Part shown: piece after piece, positions 13,978-24,839 of the stretch
Position numbering within the stretch: the first letter of the stretch is position 1
How the letters are laid out: every line of letters starts with the position of its first letter
Assembly (NCBI RefSeq): GCF_954871325.1
Contig: NC_088777.1
Coordinates: 39,161,366-39,225,365 of the forward strand
Source: Gordionus sp. m RMFG-2023
Taxonomy: Eukaryota; Nematomorpha; Gordioida; Chordodea; Parachordodidae
Direction of reading: 5' to 3'
Length of the DNA stretch: 64,000 bases
Program-made: the position numbers and the translations under genes
The notes under the pieces: model-generated
Told to the model about the DNA's origin: nothing
The model's input: the letters and a program-made list of their open reading frames with translations, nothing else
The model's database searches: none

Positions 13978-15005
13978 CATCGTCTTTGTTTATTTCCAAA
14001 ATGATTACCCTATCCGTTGTCATCCTTTGGAAAACTAAGGTGAGTCTCTTGAATACAAATTGTAGATTGATTTATAAGATATGGTATATAATAGGAATAA
14101 ATGGGAAATTTTTAATTCTTTAAATTATGTTATATTATTTATACAGTGAAACCCAACCAAGAGGAAATGCGTTTTAGTCATGTGGTCATCATAGAGAAAT
14201 TTTAGGGGAGTTATTTGATTAGGAGTTTGGCTAGAACTGGGCTAAAGAGGTAAAGATAAGGAGGTAGTTATATTAAAAGGTTATTATTTTTAGAGGATTT
14301 ATAGTAGTTATAAAAAAAATGCAAATAGTCATATTAATAACATTACCAAACCTTCAAGGATTTTTTTCCATTCATGCCTTATTTAACATAAAAAAAAATT
14401 TCATGTATACTTTTGTAAAATCTTTCATCAATTCGTTTGTTCCATTATTAAATACTAAATTCAAATAGTTTTTAACAATATATTTTTGCTATAATTCATA
14501 AATAAGATTTAGTTATACTTTTCTTTTTACGGATAAAAATATATTATTTTTTAAGGATGGATAGGTTATAATTTTATTTATACATTTTATCTTTTGGCTG
14601 ATAAAGTAATTTAATTCCAAATATATACTGTTATATTTGAGAAATTCAAGAAAGACTTATCTTGATTATGGGATTTGATAAATCATTTATTTTTCATAGA
14701 ATTTTTTAAACTAATTTTTAAAAATGTTAAAGAATATTAAAAATTTAAATGATTAACTTTTCATGTGGATCCAGTAGCATATTTAAGGGACAAAATTATT
14801 ATTTTTTCTAATTTTAGATTTAAATTACCTTATTTTGGCAAATTTTTATTTTGAACGGGTCTCAAAAGAAAATCATGGATACAATACATCAACTGAGTTT
14901 ATAAGTTTTTTTAAAATAAAAATGTATAGTCCGGTTTTAATGTTTCTCACTTAATGTTGATTTTTCCAATGATTAAAATATAGTATTATGATGACTAAGA
15001 AGCTA
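13978..15005. other. AT-rich DNA, no gene seen
   Basis: No recognisable coding sequence, RNA gene or repeat border. Confidence 0.5.
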
Positions 15006-15010
15006 TTTCG

Positions 15011-15187
15011 CAGTAGCTTAGTTAGGAGGAAAAAGGGCTCAAGTCCCCTAAAAATTTGGAAAGCCCCCTGAAAAATATTCTTTTGATTAGGTCCTCTTGT
15101 TACGTTTGCGCTAATTTTATCTTTTTTTGCTTATTAGAAATTTTTTTAACCTCTCCTGAGGTACCCGCTAATTTTAATAATGCAACT
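15011..15187. mobile_element. Degenerate CAGTGGNGT-family MITE
   Basis: CAGTAGCTTAGTTAGGAGG at the left end, and the internal AAGTCCCCTAAAAATTT with AAAGCCCCCTG, match the family at 60,667-60,856 (CGAATCCCCTAAAAATTTTG in complement). The right border near GCAACTG is uncertain and the flanking 8-mers match poorly. Confidence 0.35.
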
Positions 15188-15239
15188 GCTAATCTTTCCG
15201 TGTAGAGAACCCTGCATTGGTGAGGGAAAAAGAGTCATT

Positions 15240-17520
15240 CAAGACCTATAATACATATATGTATAATTTATTTACTTTATGAAAATCTATCTATTATTCA
15301 TTTTTGGTTAAGAGATATAGAAATAATCTTATAAATTCCTCACACCGTTAATTTTTATAAACAGGAAAAATTTACTAATCTTTGACAAAGACGCGTCATT
15401 TTAAATGTTTTGGCTACGTTTTTCTTCTTCAAATCTTGCGCATCACATAATTTCATATTGATTAAAAAAATAAATTGTTTTCTAATCTTGGTTTCAGTTA
15501 TAATTCATTAAATACTACTCATTATTTTATAAATAGGTTTATTAAAACTTCAGTTTAATTTTCATCATATAAATCACTTTTATATAATACTAAATTAATT
15601 AGGATTACCACCCATTATAATTTAAAAAATATATTATGTCGCATTTCACAAATTAGCGGAAGTTTTAGCCTAACATACTCAAATGTTTTATAAATTTTAT
15701 ATATTAAAATTGAAAATTGAAAATTAAACCACATGCGACTTATTTTGCCAGACTCGACCCAAATTTCGGGTTGACTTGCAAGGCTCTGATTTATGTTCCC
15801 AAAATCTTCCCTATTGTAGGATCCCAAAAACCTTTGTAATTTATATTGTTTCTCGATTTTAAGGTTTCAAACTTTCAACATTTTAAATTTTTTATCCATT
15901 ATTAATTTTAATATTGGCAGACAAGGTATTTTATATCCCCCCCCCCCCCCAAGAAAAAATAGCAACAAACAAAAATCAGGATAAATTGTTACTTGAATGA
16001 ATTTCTGATATTTTAATTCACCTAAAATGTTTTTGGAAAAAAACTTTAGAAGATAATTTATGTAATATGAATGAAAGTTCCAAAGTGGCCATTCATGGAT
16101 GGTTACTAGAGAGGGGGAAGGGAGCAATATAATAAATAACTTTGATGAGACCATTTTAATTAGCAAAATTTAGGGAATGGGCTAAAATGGGTCAAGATAA
16201 GAATATGACTAGCGTGAAGAAGTGGTCCACCTTTGGTTTTTCAGATAAATGTATACTATAAAAAATGTTGAGTTCAATTTTTTTTAATAATATAATCTAC
16301 ATTTCACTCATTCAAATTGATTAAAATTTCCAATTTTTTAAAAAAAATAATAAAATATATATAAATTTAAAAACACCAAAAAAAACATTTAAAAAAAAAT
16401 CTATTAACTTCAATTAATATTTTAGACTAAACCAATATTATTTAATGTTTTGAAAAATTTGATTGAAAAAAAATTAAGACATATTAGAGACAAATTCGCG
16501 TGTTTTAAATCTTACCCATTTTCTTCTTTCAAATTATTACAAACATTAATTTTTTAAGGGAATTTTTGAGCTTTTAAAGCCAATATTTATTTCAATTAAA
16601 ATTTAATGAAGCGTTTAAAATTAAATCCCCCCCCCCTTATTTTTCTAAGAATGATTTTTTTTGAAAATGTAATATCAGACATGTTATATAATATGTATTA
16701 TTTTAATCCTTTTTATTTTTTCTTTTGGTGAAATTTTGCTAAATTAAAATCATGATTTTCCGTTCCTTTTATATAAATTAATCAATCATATAAGATCTTA
16801 ATCAAAATAATTAAAGTGATAAATATTGTATTTTCATAAGAATTATTGCTCATCAAATTGTTGGTATATGACCAAATGGATTCGTCTATCTATAATACTA
16901 TATTTGAATAAGTATTTTTTGAGATATTATATTTTATTGGCTATAGAAGGTTAGGTAAAAAGTTGATTAATTGTTGCCAAAACTAAACATCATGAGTGGT
17001 AATCTCTATAAAGAAGGGTCTGAGATAATATTGCTAGAAAATTTCCATTATTGCATAAATAATATTCCAAGTTCATATAGAATTAATTAAACAATTCAAT
17101 TTAGAAGCATATATCATGAAAGACACTTTTTTAAATAGCTCTGATATTAAGTATCCATGAAATACAAAGTGAGAATAATAAAAACCTACAGTATTTTTAA
17201 AATATTTATATTTTCATATTATTTCAATATAAATAATAGAAAATCAAATTAAATACAAAATGGGTCAGTATTTTCTTTATCAGTAAAAAAAAATTGATTA
17301 GTAATATAAAATATGATAAATTTATTCAGTAAAAAAAAATAATCATATAACAAATAATGAATTTGGTTAGTCATAGAAGCCATGTACTAAGAACACAGCT
17401 TTGTGTGCAAATTTCTCTTACTTAAAACTAAGAAATAGGCCTCAAGATAATTGAAACGAATAATGAAATATTAGCATTTGATTAGTAAATTTCTAATCGA
17501 ATAATGTAGTATTCATTTTT
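15240..17520. other. AT-rich DNA with C homopolymers, no gene seen
   Basis: Contains runs of 14 C (15,937-15,950) and 10 C (16,627-16,636). The 99-codon minus frame at 15,867-16,166 runs through the C homopolymer as poly-Gly and is not a credible gene. Confidence 0.5.
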
Positions 17521-17539
17521 ATACGAATCATGAATTAGA

Positions 17540-17880
17540 TTTTTTGAAAAACTAATTTTTCGGGTGAAGATTGAGGTAAGCACCTGATGAAAACCCAATG
17601 ACCCGACGTGAGGGTTGAATCGGGAAATTGTGATTATTTTTTTTTGGGTGGGTCAAAATTTTTTTTATACGGTTGGGTCGGGTTTGGAATTTTTTAAATT
17701 TTGTTCATTTTAGATTATTTCTTAAGGTTACTAAAAAAATTAATAAATTTTTGGAAAATTTTTTTTTTGATTTTGGGAAGAATATAAAATTAAATAAAGT
17801 TCAGGTTGGGTTGTGTAGGGAATTTTTTTTTAGCTTTGGGTTGAGTAGGGGAAATATTTCACAAGCAGGTCTCTTGTATA
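17540..17880. repeat. GGGTCGGGT-type subterminal repeat cluster
   Basis: Repeated GGGT(C/T)GGGT-like blocks (for example GGTTGGGTCGGGTTTGG near 17,671) and complementary ACCCAATGACCCGA near 17,593 resemble the subterminal repeats of hAT elements in this window. Neither terminus nor duplication could be fixed. The 87-codon frame at 17,673-17,936 lies over the repeat and is not a gene. Confidence 0.3.
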
Positions 17881-18579
17881 GAATAAAATTTTATGTAAAA
17901 TGTAATTATAATAAAAATAATCATTTTGAATTTTGAAAAATAAAGTTTTCCTCTCATTTTAGAGAAATGCGATTTTTGGTAATCATATTTGTGCCTATAC
18001 AATAGATGCACACAAAATTTAGAGGAACCCTATTATTTTCTCTCCATCTGATTGTATCATTTATAAATATTAGTTTAAATTTGGTTTCAGGATATTTTAA
18101 ACAAGAAATAATCAAAAAAATACTGAAAATACTAGGAGAAAACAAAGTAATTATGCTTTTAATTGTAAAAAAATCATTATGAATATATGCATATAATTAG
18201 TGTTGAGCAATCGGCTAAAAATTTCGCCGAGGCCTAATTAGGTTTAGCTTAAAAATCGTCTAAACTTAATTAGGCTGAACCTAAAAATCGGCTATAATTA
18301 TTTAGTCAAAAATTAGGCATCGGCTAAGGACCACTTAAATTTCAAAAAATATATTAATATAAGTAAATCATGTAAACAATTTAAAACAAGACAACAAATA
18401 CAAAAAATATATTTAAAAAAATACTTAAGAGGAAAGGGGGGGGGGGCAAAAGGTTCAGATCCGATGATACTAATATAGTGGCCTCGAAACATGGCGAGTT
18501 GTAATATTTTAAAACAGGATCTATGATTATTATTAATTTGATATATATTCCTAAAATCTTAAAAATAATAGAAATAACT

Positions 18580-18740
18580 ATTAGGACAAAGTGAAAATAT
18601 GAAAGTAATGGTCTTTCTAATTTTTGACCTTTCAGGTGTAATAATGGGAAGAAAAATTGGTAAGCATAAGTGAAATCCCAAATAAGGTGTTTTCCTCTAA
18701 ACCAAGGTATGTTTGTGAGCTCATCTGGTCTTTTGCTCAA
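18580..18740 (-). pseudogene. LINE C-terminal region fragment (antisense)
   Basis: The minus-strand frame reads KRPDELTNIPWFRGKHLIWD, close to the KRPDG.T.IPW..GK.L.WD.T block that follows the reverse transcriptase in some non-LTR retrotransposons. The match fades downstream and the upstream continuation is out of frame. It lies inside the hAT element and runs opposite to the complete LINE, so it is a separate, older fossil. Family assignment is from memory. Confidence 0.45.
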
Positions 18741-18904
18741 ACAGTGATGAGTAAACGGTTCCGGGAAGCTTGTTGGTCATCTCTAATTTGTTCGAAATTA
18801 TAGTTAATTGCTCTATGGCGACTAAATCGTCCTTTAGAATATAAACAGGTTAGACCATGTAGGCCCATAGAATCGGAGTCTTTCAAGTTTATATATAATT
18901 ATTT

Positions 18905-18918
18905 ATATTTATTATGTA
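18905..18918. repeat. Left target-site duplication of the LINE
   Basis: ATATTTATTATGTA here is identical to 21,917-21,930 immediately after the LINE poly-A. It fixes the 5' border of the inserted unit at or next to 18,919. Confidence 0.9.
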
Positions 18919-18920
18919 TC

Positions 18921-19021
18921 GCCGGGGTGGCCTAATGGGTAAGATGTAGGCTTGGAAACACGAGCATGAACAAGGACGCGGGTTCAATCCTGGTAAGAAC
19001 CATAAAAACTTTCAAGTTTTT
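18921..19021 (+). promoter_or_regulatory. tRNA-like Pol III promoter with oligo-T end
   Basis: GCCGGGGTGGCCTAATGGGT carries an A-box-like TGGCCTAATGGG at 18,927-18,938. GGTTCAATCC at 18,981-18,990 is a B box. The spacing of 54 nt from start to start suits a tRNA-derived internal promoter. A hairpin follows directly, AAAAACTT (19,004-19,011), loop TC, AAGTTTTT (19,014-19,021), ending in five T, a typical Pol III stop. The acceptor and T stems do not pair well, so it is tRNA-derived rather than a working tRNA. Confidence 0.65.
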
Positions 19022-19140
19022 CTTCGATGACTGATGTGTAAAGACATATGGTATGATGAATTTCGGAGCTTAGAGATGACACCCCGGTCACCGACAGGCC
19101 TGGACAGCCGGGTGCTAAGGATACCTGTCCAATAAACAAA

Positions 19141-20253
19141 ATGAAGGACACAAATGAAAATATGAATATGAAAGCTAGGGCGTTCCCTCCATGCGACGCG
19201 CAGGGTGTAGACCTCCATCCTGTGAAAAATAAAGTAAAGGTCAAAGCAAAGAAGACAAGACTGGCAAGTTTGAATATTGGGACGCTTAAAGGTAAGACGA
19301 AAGAATTGGCATCAATGTTGAACAGGAGAAAAGTTGATATAGCGTGCATACAAGAGACGAAATGGAAAGGACAGAAGACTTTGATGATTGGAGATGGGTA
19401 TAAATTGTACTATAATGGACTTGTTAGCAATAGAAACGGTGTCGGCATCATCCTCAGTCAAGATCTAACCTCCTCAGTTGTAGAAGTCAACAGGATCTCT
19501 GATAGACTAATGAAGATAAAACTCTGCATTGGTCAATCAATACTACACATCCTATCAGTATATGCTCCTCAAACGGGTTGCAAGGAAAAAGAGAAAGATG
19601 ACTTTAGAGCTATCCTTGATGAAGCCGTAATGGAAATCCCTAAGGATGACCTAGTCATAATTGGTGGTGACTTAAATGCGCATGTGGGGAAAGCAAGAGA
19701 TAGCTACAAAAGGCATCATGGTGGTTTTGGATACGGAGAAAGAAATGATGAAGGAGAGCACGTACTGAAATTTGCGCAAGCCTTCGACCTTGCCTTAACC
19801 AACACCTACTATAGGAAAAAAGATAGTCATTTAATAACATATGAAAGTGGTACTAGGAAAACACAGATACATGCTAATCTCTCGCAGAAGATTAAAAGAT
19901 GTAATAGACTGCAAAGTCATCCCAGGAGAAGATATCGCCGCGCAACACAAGCTACTAATCATGGATTTACAAATCTCAAAAAATCCACTCAAAATAAGAT
20001 AAAACTGGAACCATGCATCAAATGGGGCAAATTAAAAACAATGACAGATGCCTTTGCAATCAATGCAAACATTGAAACAATAAATTGCTCACAAGTCAGT
20101 GAAAAAATCTGGACAGACCTTTCATCCAGATTAATAGACACTGCAAAATCTACGCTAGGCTTGACAAGAGGAGGCAACAAATCACACAAAGAACTATGGT
20201 GGTGGAATCAAGAGGTACAAACCACTATACAGGAGAAAAAAAGCCCTTTATAA
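19141..20253 (+). pseudogene. LINE endonuclease region (EN)
   Basis: The 370-codon frame begins at ATG 19,141; an open in-frame stretch lies just upstream, so the true start may be earlier. It shows the endonuclease fold motifs of the exonuclease-endonuclease-phosphatase family: LNIGTLKGK near residue 41, QETKW with catalytic Glu72, SVYAPQTG near 140, and GGDLNAHVG with Asp177 and Asn179. After residue 240 the conserved sequence moves into another frame (about 19,875-19,980), returns by KLEPCIKWGKL, and the end after residue 365 is again shifted next to an A run. The role in intact relatives is target-DNA nicking for target-primed reverse transcription. This copy cannot be functional. Confidence 0.85.
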
Positions 20254-20397
20254 AATATGGTACAAATCCAAAAATAAAATCCAAGAGATTAGCTACAAAG
20301 GGGGCAAAATAAAATATACAGATTAGCCAAACAGCGAGAAAAGAACTCTAGGGATATAAACGGAGCTCCGAAAGTAATCAAAAATAAAGATGGAAAA

Positions 20398-21894
20398 TTG
20401 ATAATAAAGGAAAAAGAAATAATGAATAGAACAGAACAAGAAATAATCACATGCCTCAAGCATATGAAAAACAACAAAGCTAGGGGTCCAGACGATATTC
20501 CAATAGAAAGCCTTAAAGCACTAGGAGATGATGGAATACATCTCCTCACAAATCTGTACAATAAAATACTTGGAAATGAAGAGGTCCCCCAAAAATGGAG
20601 GCAGAGCTATCTAGTTCCTATCTTCAAAAATAAAGGGGATCCACACAATTGTCAAAATTACAGGGGCATAAAACTAATGTCACACTGTCTAAAACTATAC
20701 GAAAAAATAATAGAAAAAAGATTAAGAGATATAATCGAAATAGGAGAGACACAGTTTGGCTTTATGCCTGGAAGATCAACAACCGATGCTATCCATGCAA
20801 TTAGGCAAATGAGTGAAAAATACAGGGAAAAGAACAAAAAGCTACACATGGTCTTTCTCGATCTAGAAAAGGCCTTTGATAGAATCCCAAGAAAACTTAT
20901 CTGGTGGGCGCTACGCCACAAAAAAGTTCCCGAAAAATATATAAGAATAATAGAGGATATGTATATGGGACATACAACAATGGTCCGTAGCACAACAGGT
21001 ACTTCAGCAGGCTTCACAATAGCCGAAGGAGTTCATCAAGGGTCGGCTCTCAGCCCACTTCTCTTCATTACAGTAATAGATGTATTAGCACAGTCTATAC
21101 CTCAAACAGTCCCGTGGAATATGATATTTGCAGATGATATTGTGATACTTGCCGAATCCAAGGATGAAATGAAAGAAAGGTTAGTGAATTGGATAAATAT
21201 CCTAGAAACGCACGGATTAAAAGTAAATAGAGAAAAGACGGAGTATATGGTGATAGGAGGAGATGAAACGGAGAGTATTGATATAAATGATTGGCAGATA
21301 TCCGCAATTGAAAGCTGCAAATATTTGGGCTCCACTATACAAACAAACGGCACAATAGAAAAAGAGATAAAGAATAAGATTAATCAAGGGTGGTTAAAGT
21401 GGAGATCTTTATCTGGAGTGCTATTTGACAAAAGAATCCCACACAAATTAAAGGGAAAAATTTACAGTTCCATAGTACAACCAACTATTCTATATAGTTC
21501 GGAAACATGGCCAACCAAAGAATCAGACGAGAGAAGTCTACAAACTATGGAGATGAGAATGCTGAGGATGATTGCTGGGGTAACAAGAAAGGATAAGGTG
21601 CGCAGTACAAGAATACTAAATAGTTTAAAGGTAGTGCCCATTAAGACTAAGTTAATGGTAAACAGACTTAGGTGGTATGGGCACACAATGAGAAGGCCTA
21701 TGAACTACATAGGAAATAAAGTTGAAAGATTGGAAGTGATGGGCAAACGTAAAAGAGGAAGGCCAAAACTTCAATGGGGCCATAAAGTTAGAGCCAATAT
21801 AAAGAAGTATAAAATAGATAAAAGAGATTGTACGAATAACATAAAGTGGAGAGAGATGTTGAAGGAGCTTACCACCAGAAAAGGTGAAAGCTAA
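20398..21894 (+). pseudogene. LINE reverse transcriptase region (RT)
   Basis: An open stretch of about 498 codons covers the polymerase: RGPDDIPIESL near residue 30, LVPIFKNKGD near 72, FLDLEKAFDRIP with first catalytic Asp155, HQGSALSPLLF near 213, and FADD at residues 244-247 with the two other catalytic Asp. It ends with a C-terminal region rich in basic residues (GKRKRGRPKLQW) and a stop just before the poly-A. The open frame has no convincing start because EN and RT belonged to one polyprotein; the linker between KEKEI and MNRTEQEI looks shortened by several dozen residues relative to relatives, judged from memory. RT motifs look intact, but the polyprotein is broken upstream. Confidence 0.9.
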
Positions 21895-21916
21895 AGAGAA
21901 AAAAAAAAAAAAAAAA

Positions 21917-21930
21917 TATTTATTATGTAA
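21917..21930. repeat. Right target-site duplication of the LINE
   Basis: ATATTTATTATGTA, identical to 18,905-18,918, directly follows the poly-A. Confidence 0.9.
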
Positions 21931-22357
21931 CACTATTTCTAAAAACTCGGCTAAGCTGTTGGAGCCGACTAAAATTAACCGATTACGTAACACTACATAT
22001 AATTCTAAACTTAACAAATATTTCGAATATTTACTAAAATTTATGAATTTCAAAAATTTACGAATAGGAATTATTTTAAATTTATTATTTGTCAAATAAT
22101 TTTTTTTAGTTATTCGTATTTTTAAATTTTGATTTGAATATCTAATCATTTTTTAAGGCCCATTTTGATCGCGGGACATTCCTTAGGATCGTATTTTGAA
22201 GGACATAATAATACCACCTAAATAATCTTAAATTTAAGCTTAAAGAACCAAGCATTTTTATTGAAGCACCTATTTTAATATAATTGTCTAACTGGAATTA
22301 ATTGAATTTTGTCATTTATGAAAGTTTTTTTTCAATCCAGTTAGAGGATTAAAACAA

Positions 22358-22852
22358 ATTATAATATAATTTGCCTATCTAATATATAAAATCAATCAGT
22401 ATATTTTGGGCTTAGGCATATTAGTTACATAGTGTTTTTTTCCAATTAGGACGTTAAGAAAACACTGTTTTTTGGAAAAAATCCCAATATTTTTTGAAAA
22501 AAGACATGTAAAAAAAATAAACCGCGACAAAATACAATAAAACACAAAATCCATCCTATAAATTTTCTTCATATTCCATACTCTTTAAGTACTAAAAAAG
22601 GAAATAAGGATATATTTCCTAATCTAAATGATTACTTGCATCAGTTTATATATGATAAAACGAAATATTTTTATTATTTCAATAATACGATAGAGTGGGG
22701 AGGGGGGGGGGGGTTAGGAAATAATTGGTTCTACATGACTTGCATGGTGGTCTCCGTTCGTCCTTGGAAATGTCCCACTTTTATAAAGCGTCCTTCCTAA
22801 GCCCAAAATATATATTGATTTTATATATTAAATAGGCAAATTATATTATAAT
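22358..22852. mobile_element. MITE with TIRs of about 57 bp
   Basis: The left arm (22,358-22,416, starting ATTATAATATAATTTGCCTA and ending TTTTGGGCTTAGG) is the complement of 22,796-22,852 with few mismatches. About 380 bp of non-coding DNA lies between, including 12 G at 22,702-22,713. No transposase. Long near-identical arms suggest a fairly young copy; the superfamily is unknown. Confidence 0.75.
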
Positions 22853-22859
22853 TAGAGAA

Positions 22860-24240
22860 TAATTAAAAAATAAATTAATTATTGCCTAAGAATTTATATC
22901 AATAGTTATTGTAAGTTTTTTATTTCCTTTATGTTGTAATTTTGTATTTTTACATTATATATATTATTTTATATAATATCAATCAAACAATATATAAGTG
23001 TAGATTATATATTTAATTTTATATAATATCTTATGGCAATATTATATGATATGCATGTAAGACGTCAATAGATTGACAATTATTTTGAATTATAGATGAT
23101 AGTGGTCATCTAGAAAAGAATTCCCTTGTCATGCAAATAAAGTGTAAAATTTATATATATATATAAACCTATTAATAAAAATTTTAATTGTAAAGTATAA
23201 TTTATATGATGTCAATAAAACGAATCTTTTAGATTTTACTAAATTTTAGTGTAAGTAAGTTGAAAAAATAGATAACGAAAATATTGTATTCTTATTATGC
23301 ATGTTGGTCATGGACCTGTCCAGAGCGCATATAAATTATATGAAGGCCCATCCTCCATATAATTATGCCGATTTTTTTCTCAAGGACACCAACAAACCTT
23401 GTAACCCAGATAAAGTTAAATAAGGAGTGGAACTATACTCGAGCCGTATATGTGTTTAGTGTAGAGTTAAACTGTAAAATGTAATTTAAGTTAAAATGAT
23501 CTTATCTGGATCCAAATACAGAATTTTTGATTGTAATCATTTTCAAGCCTGCATTTAGTTTGAAATTGAATACACATACATCATAACATAATTATTTTTC
23601 ATACCAATAATTCTAGATCCCATTATTTATCACTTTCAACTCAATCTGGTCTGCCCTTTTCGATATATAATTTGTATGTTTTTCATCTTTGCAATTTTCT
23701 GCCATGAAAATTAGGATGCAAACATATTTGTTGTTCATATCTATTGTCTTTATAACCATACTCCTTATCTAGGACTTCATTAAATGTTAGTTTTAAAATT
23801 GAGCTGATTTTTAATGGTTTGCATCACTTTCAACTACAATTTTTGAAATTCAACAAAAGAATAATATTGTCTTGAATTATGTATAATCGGGGTTCATAAA
23901 GTCATAACATTTCTAATTTAAAAATATGTTTTTTTTATTCGAACATATTATATTTTAATTTCAATTTTTTAGCATTTATTTTATTATAATTCTTACAAGG
24001 ATTCAGAATTGGGAACCCTTTAGAGACAGTGGCTGGGTGACCGGTATTTTCCTTCAAAGATATTTTTTTAAAATGAATAGTATAACAAAATTTGTTCGTT
24101 GAATTTTAATTCCCCAAATTTTATATAAAAAAAGAGAAAATTTTTTTTATTTGAGTTATTAAAAAACGAATTTATAAAAAAAATAATTTAAAAATATATA
24201 TAAAAATTTAAAACAAACATGATAAAAATTAAAAAAAATA
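22860..24240. other. AT-rich DNA, no gene seen
   Basis: No conserved frame or repeat border recognised. Confidence 0.5.
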
Positions 24241-24249
24241 AGATATAGG

Positions 24250-24830
24250 TTTTATTGTATTGCTTCGTAGAGGCTTATTTGAAATAGAAGGCTTAATTAC
24301 GATCGCCACTTATTTGGCTTAATTTTCTCCCTAATAATGTGATAAATTTAAGGAATTCCTCACCTAAAACACCAGGAGTATTGGTGACACGTGGGATAAA
24401 ATTACGATAGCGATATCTTAATATTTGTTTATTTTCAAAATTTCTACCGAATTAAGTACTGATGCATTTCTTTGTAACACGCCGATAAGTTAATGCATGT
24501 GTAAAATCCCAAGCTACAGGAAGACCAAGTTATTAGGCTGATACCATCGGATCATCTGTTGTTGCTCGAGCATAAGTGATTGGGTTCTATAATATTCGGG
24601 GTGCTGGCTCTTTTAAGAACTTTAGAGATTAAATTATAAATGTTCGTATGACGTGGGTGTCCGGCCTTAAGATCGACAAGGCAAATGATTGTGTCCTCTG
24701 GAATAGGGTGATATAAATACATTTAGAGCGATATATCGCAGCCAAGATGAAGCGAAATAGCTATATGAATAGCAAAATTTATTATAAATGTCACCTGGAC
24801 GCTGCCATTGTGAACCATATGAAATAAAGA
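24250..24830 (-). pseudogene. Decayed LINE C-terminal region
   Basis: Minus-strand translation shows, in order and across several frames, IAISLHLGCDI, LVDLKAGHPRHTN, LISKVLKRASTPNIIEP, SDGISLITWS and EEFLKFITLLGRKLSQISGD. These follow the order of a post-RT region of non-LTR retrotransposons (..RLG.DI..GRH..LN..I.RA....SVLEP...RPDG.T.IPW...F...LGR.L...TGD..). Several frame changes and stops mean an old dead copy. Its higher G+C than the surroundings also marks it as foreign. Assignment to a named clade is not possible by eye. Confidence 0.55.
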
Positions 24831-24839
24831 TTTCATTTA

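Larger units (their letters stand above)
18919..21916 (+). mobile_element. RTE/CFDP2-like LINE with tRNA-like 5' head
   Basis: The unit of about 3.0 kb has, in order, a tRNA-like 5' head, a leader, an apurinic-type endonuclease region, a reverse transcriptase region and a poly-A tail starting about 21,899. Its length and the EN-RT order without ORF1 fit the RTE group; the translated EN and RT resemble invertebrate craniofacial-development-protein-2-like elements. A perfect 14-bp target duplication shows the insertion is intact end to end, so the 5' head moved with the element. The coding part is broken by shifts and an internal deletion between EN and RT, so this copy is dead. It lies inside the hAT element at 18,198-21,995. 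Confidence 0.9.
18198..21995. mobile_element. Non-autonomous hAT element, split by a LINE
   Basis: The left end TAGTGTTGAGCAATCGGCTA (18,198) and the complement of the right end, TAGTGTTACGTAATCGGTTA (ending 21,995), form terminal inverted repeats. CGGCTAA-type sites repeat just inside both ends. The 8-mer CATATAAT flanks it perfectly (18,190-18,197 and 21,996-22,003), a hAT-length target duplication. Without the inserted LINE the element is about 790 bp. It has no transposase but holds a fragment like a LINE C-terminus on the minus strand. It must be older than the LINE inside it. Confidence 0.85.

Noticed and set aside
15867-16166. 99-codon minus-strand frame
   Set aside because: It reads through a 14-C homopolymer as poly-Gly, has a random A/T-type composition, and shows no motif.
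18381-18740. 119-codon minus-strand frame as a real gene
   Set aside because: Only its first 50 or so residues look meaningful, and these match a LINE C-terminal region; the rest runs through a G homopolymer into poly-Pro and Phe/Val.
18919-19140. HDV-like or hammerhead ribozyme at the LINE 5' end
   Set aside because: RTE and R2 elements can carry such ribozymes, but I could not find the conserved catalytic core; the tRNA-like A and B boxes explain the sequence better.
21652-22149. 165-codon minus-strand frame
   Set aside because: A shadow of the LINE RT region and its poly-A tail (poly-Phe stretch).
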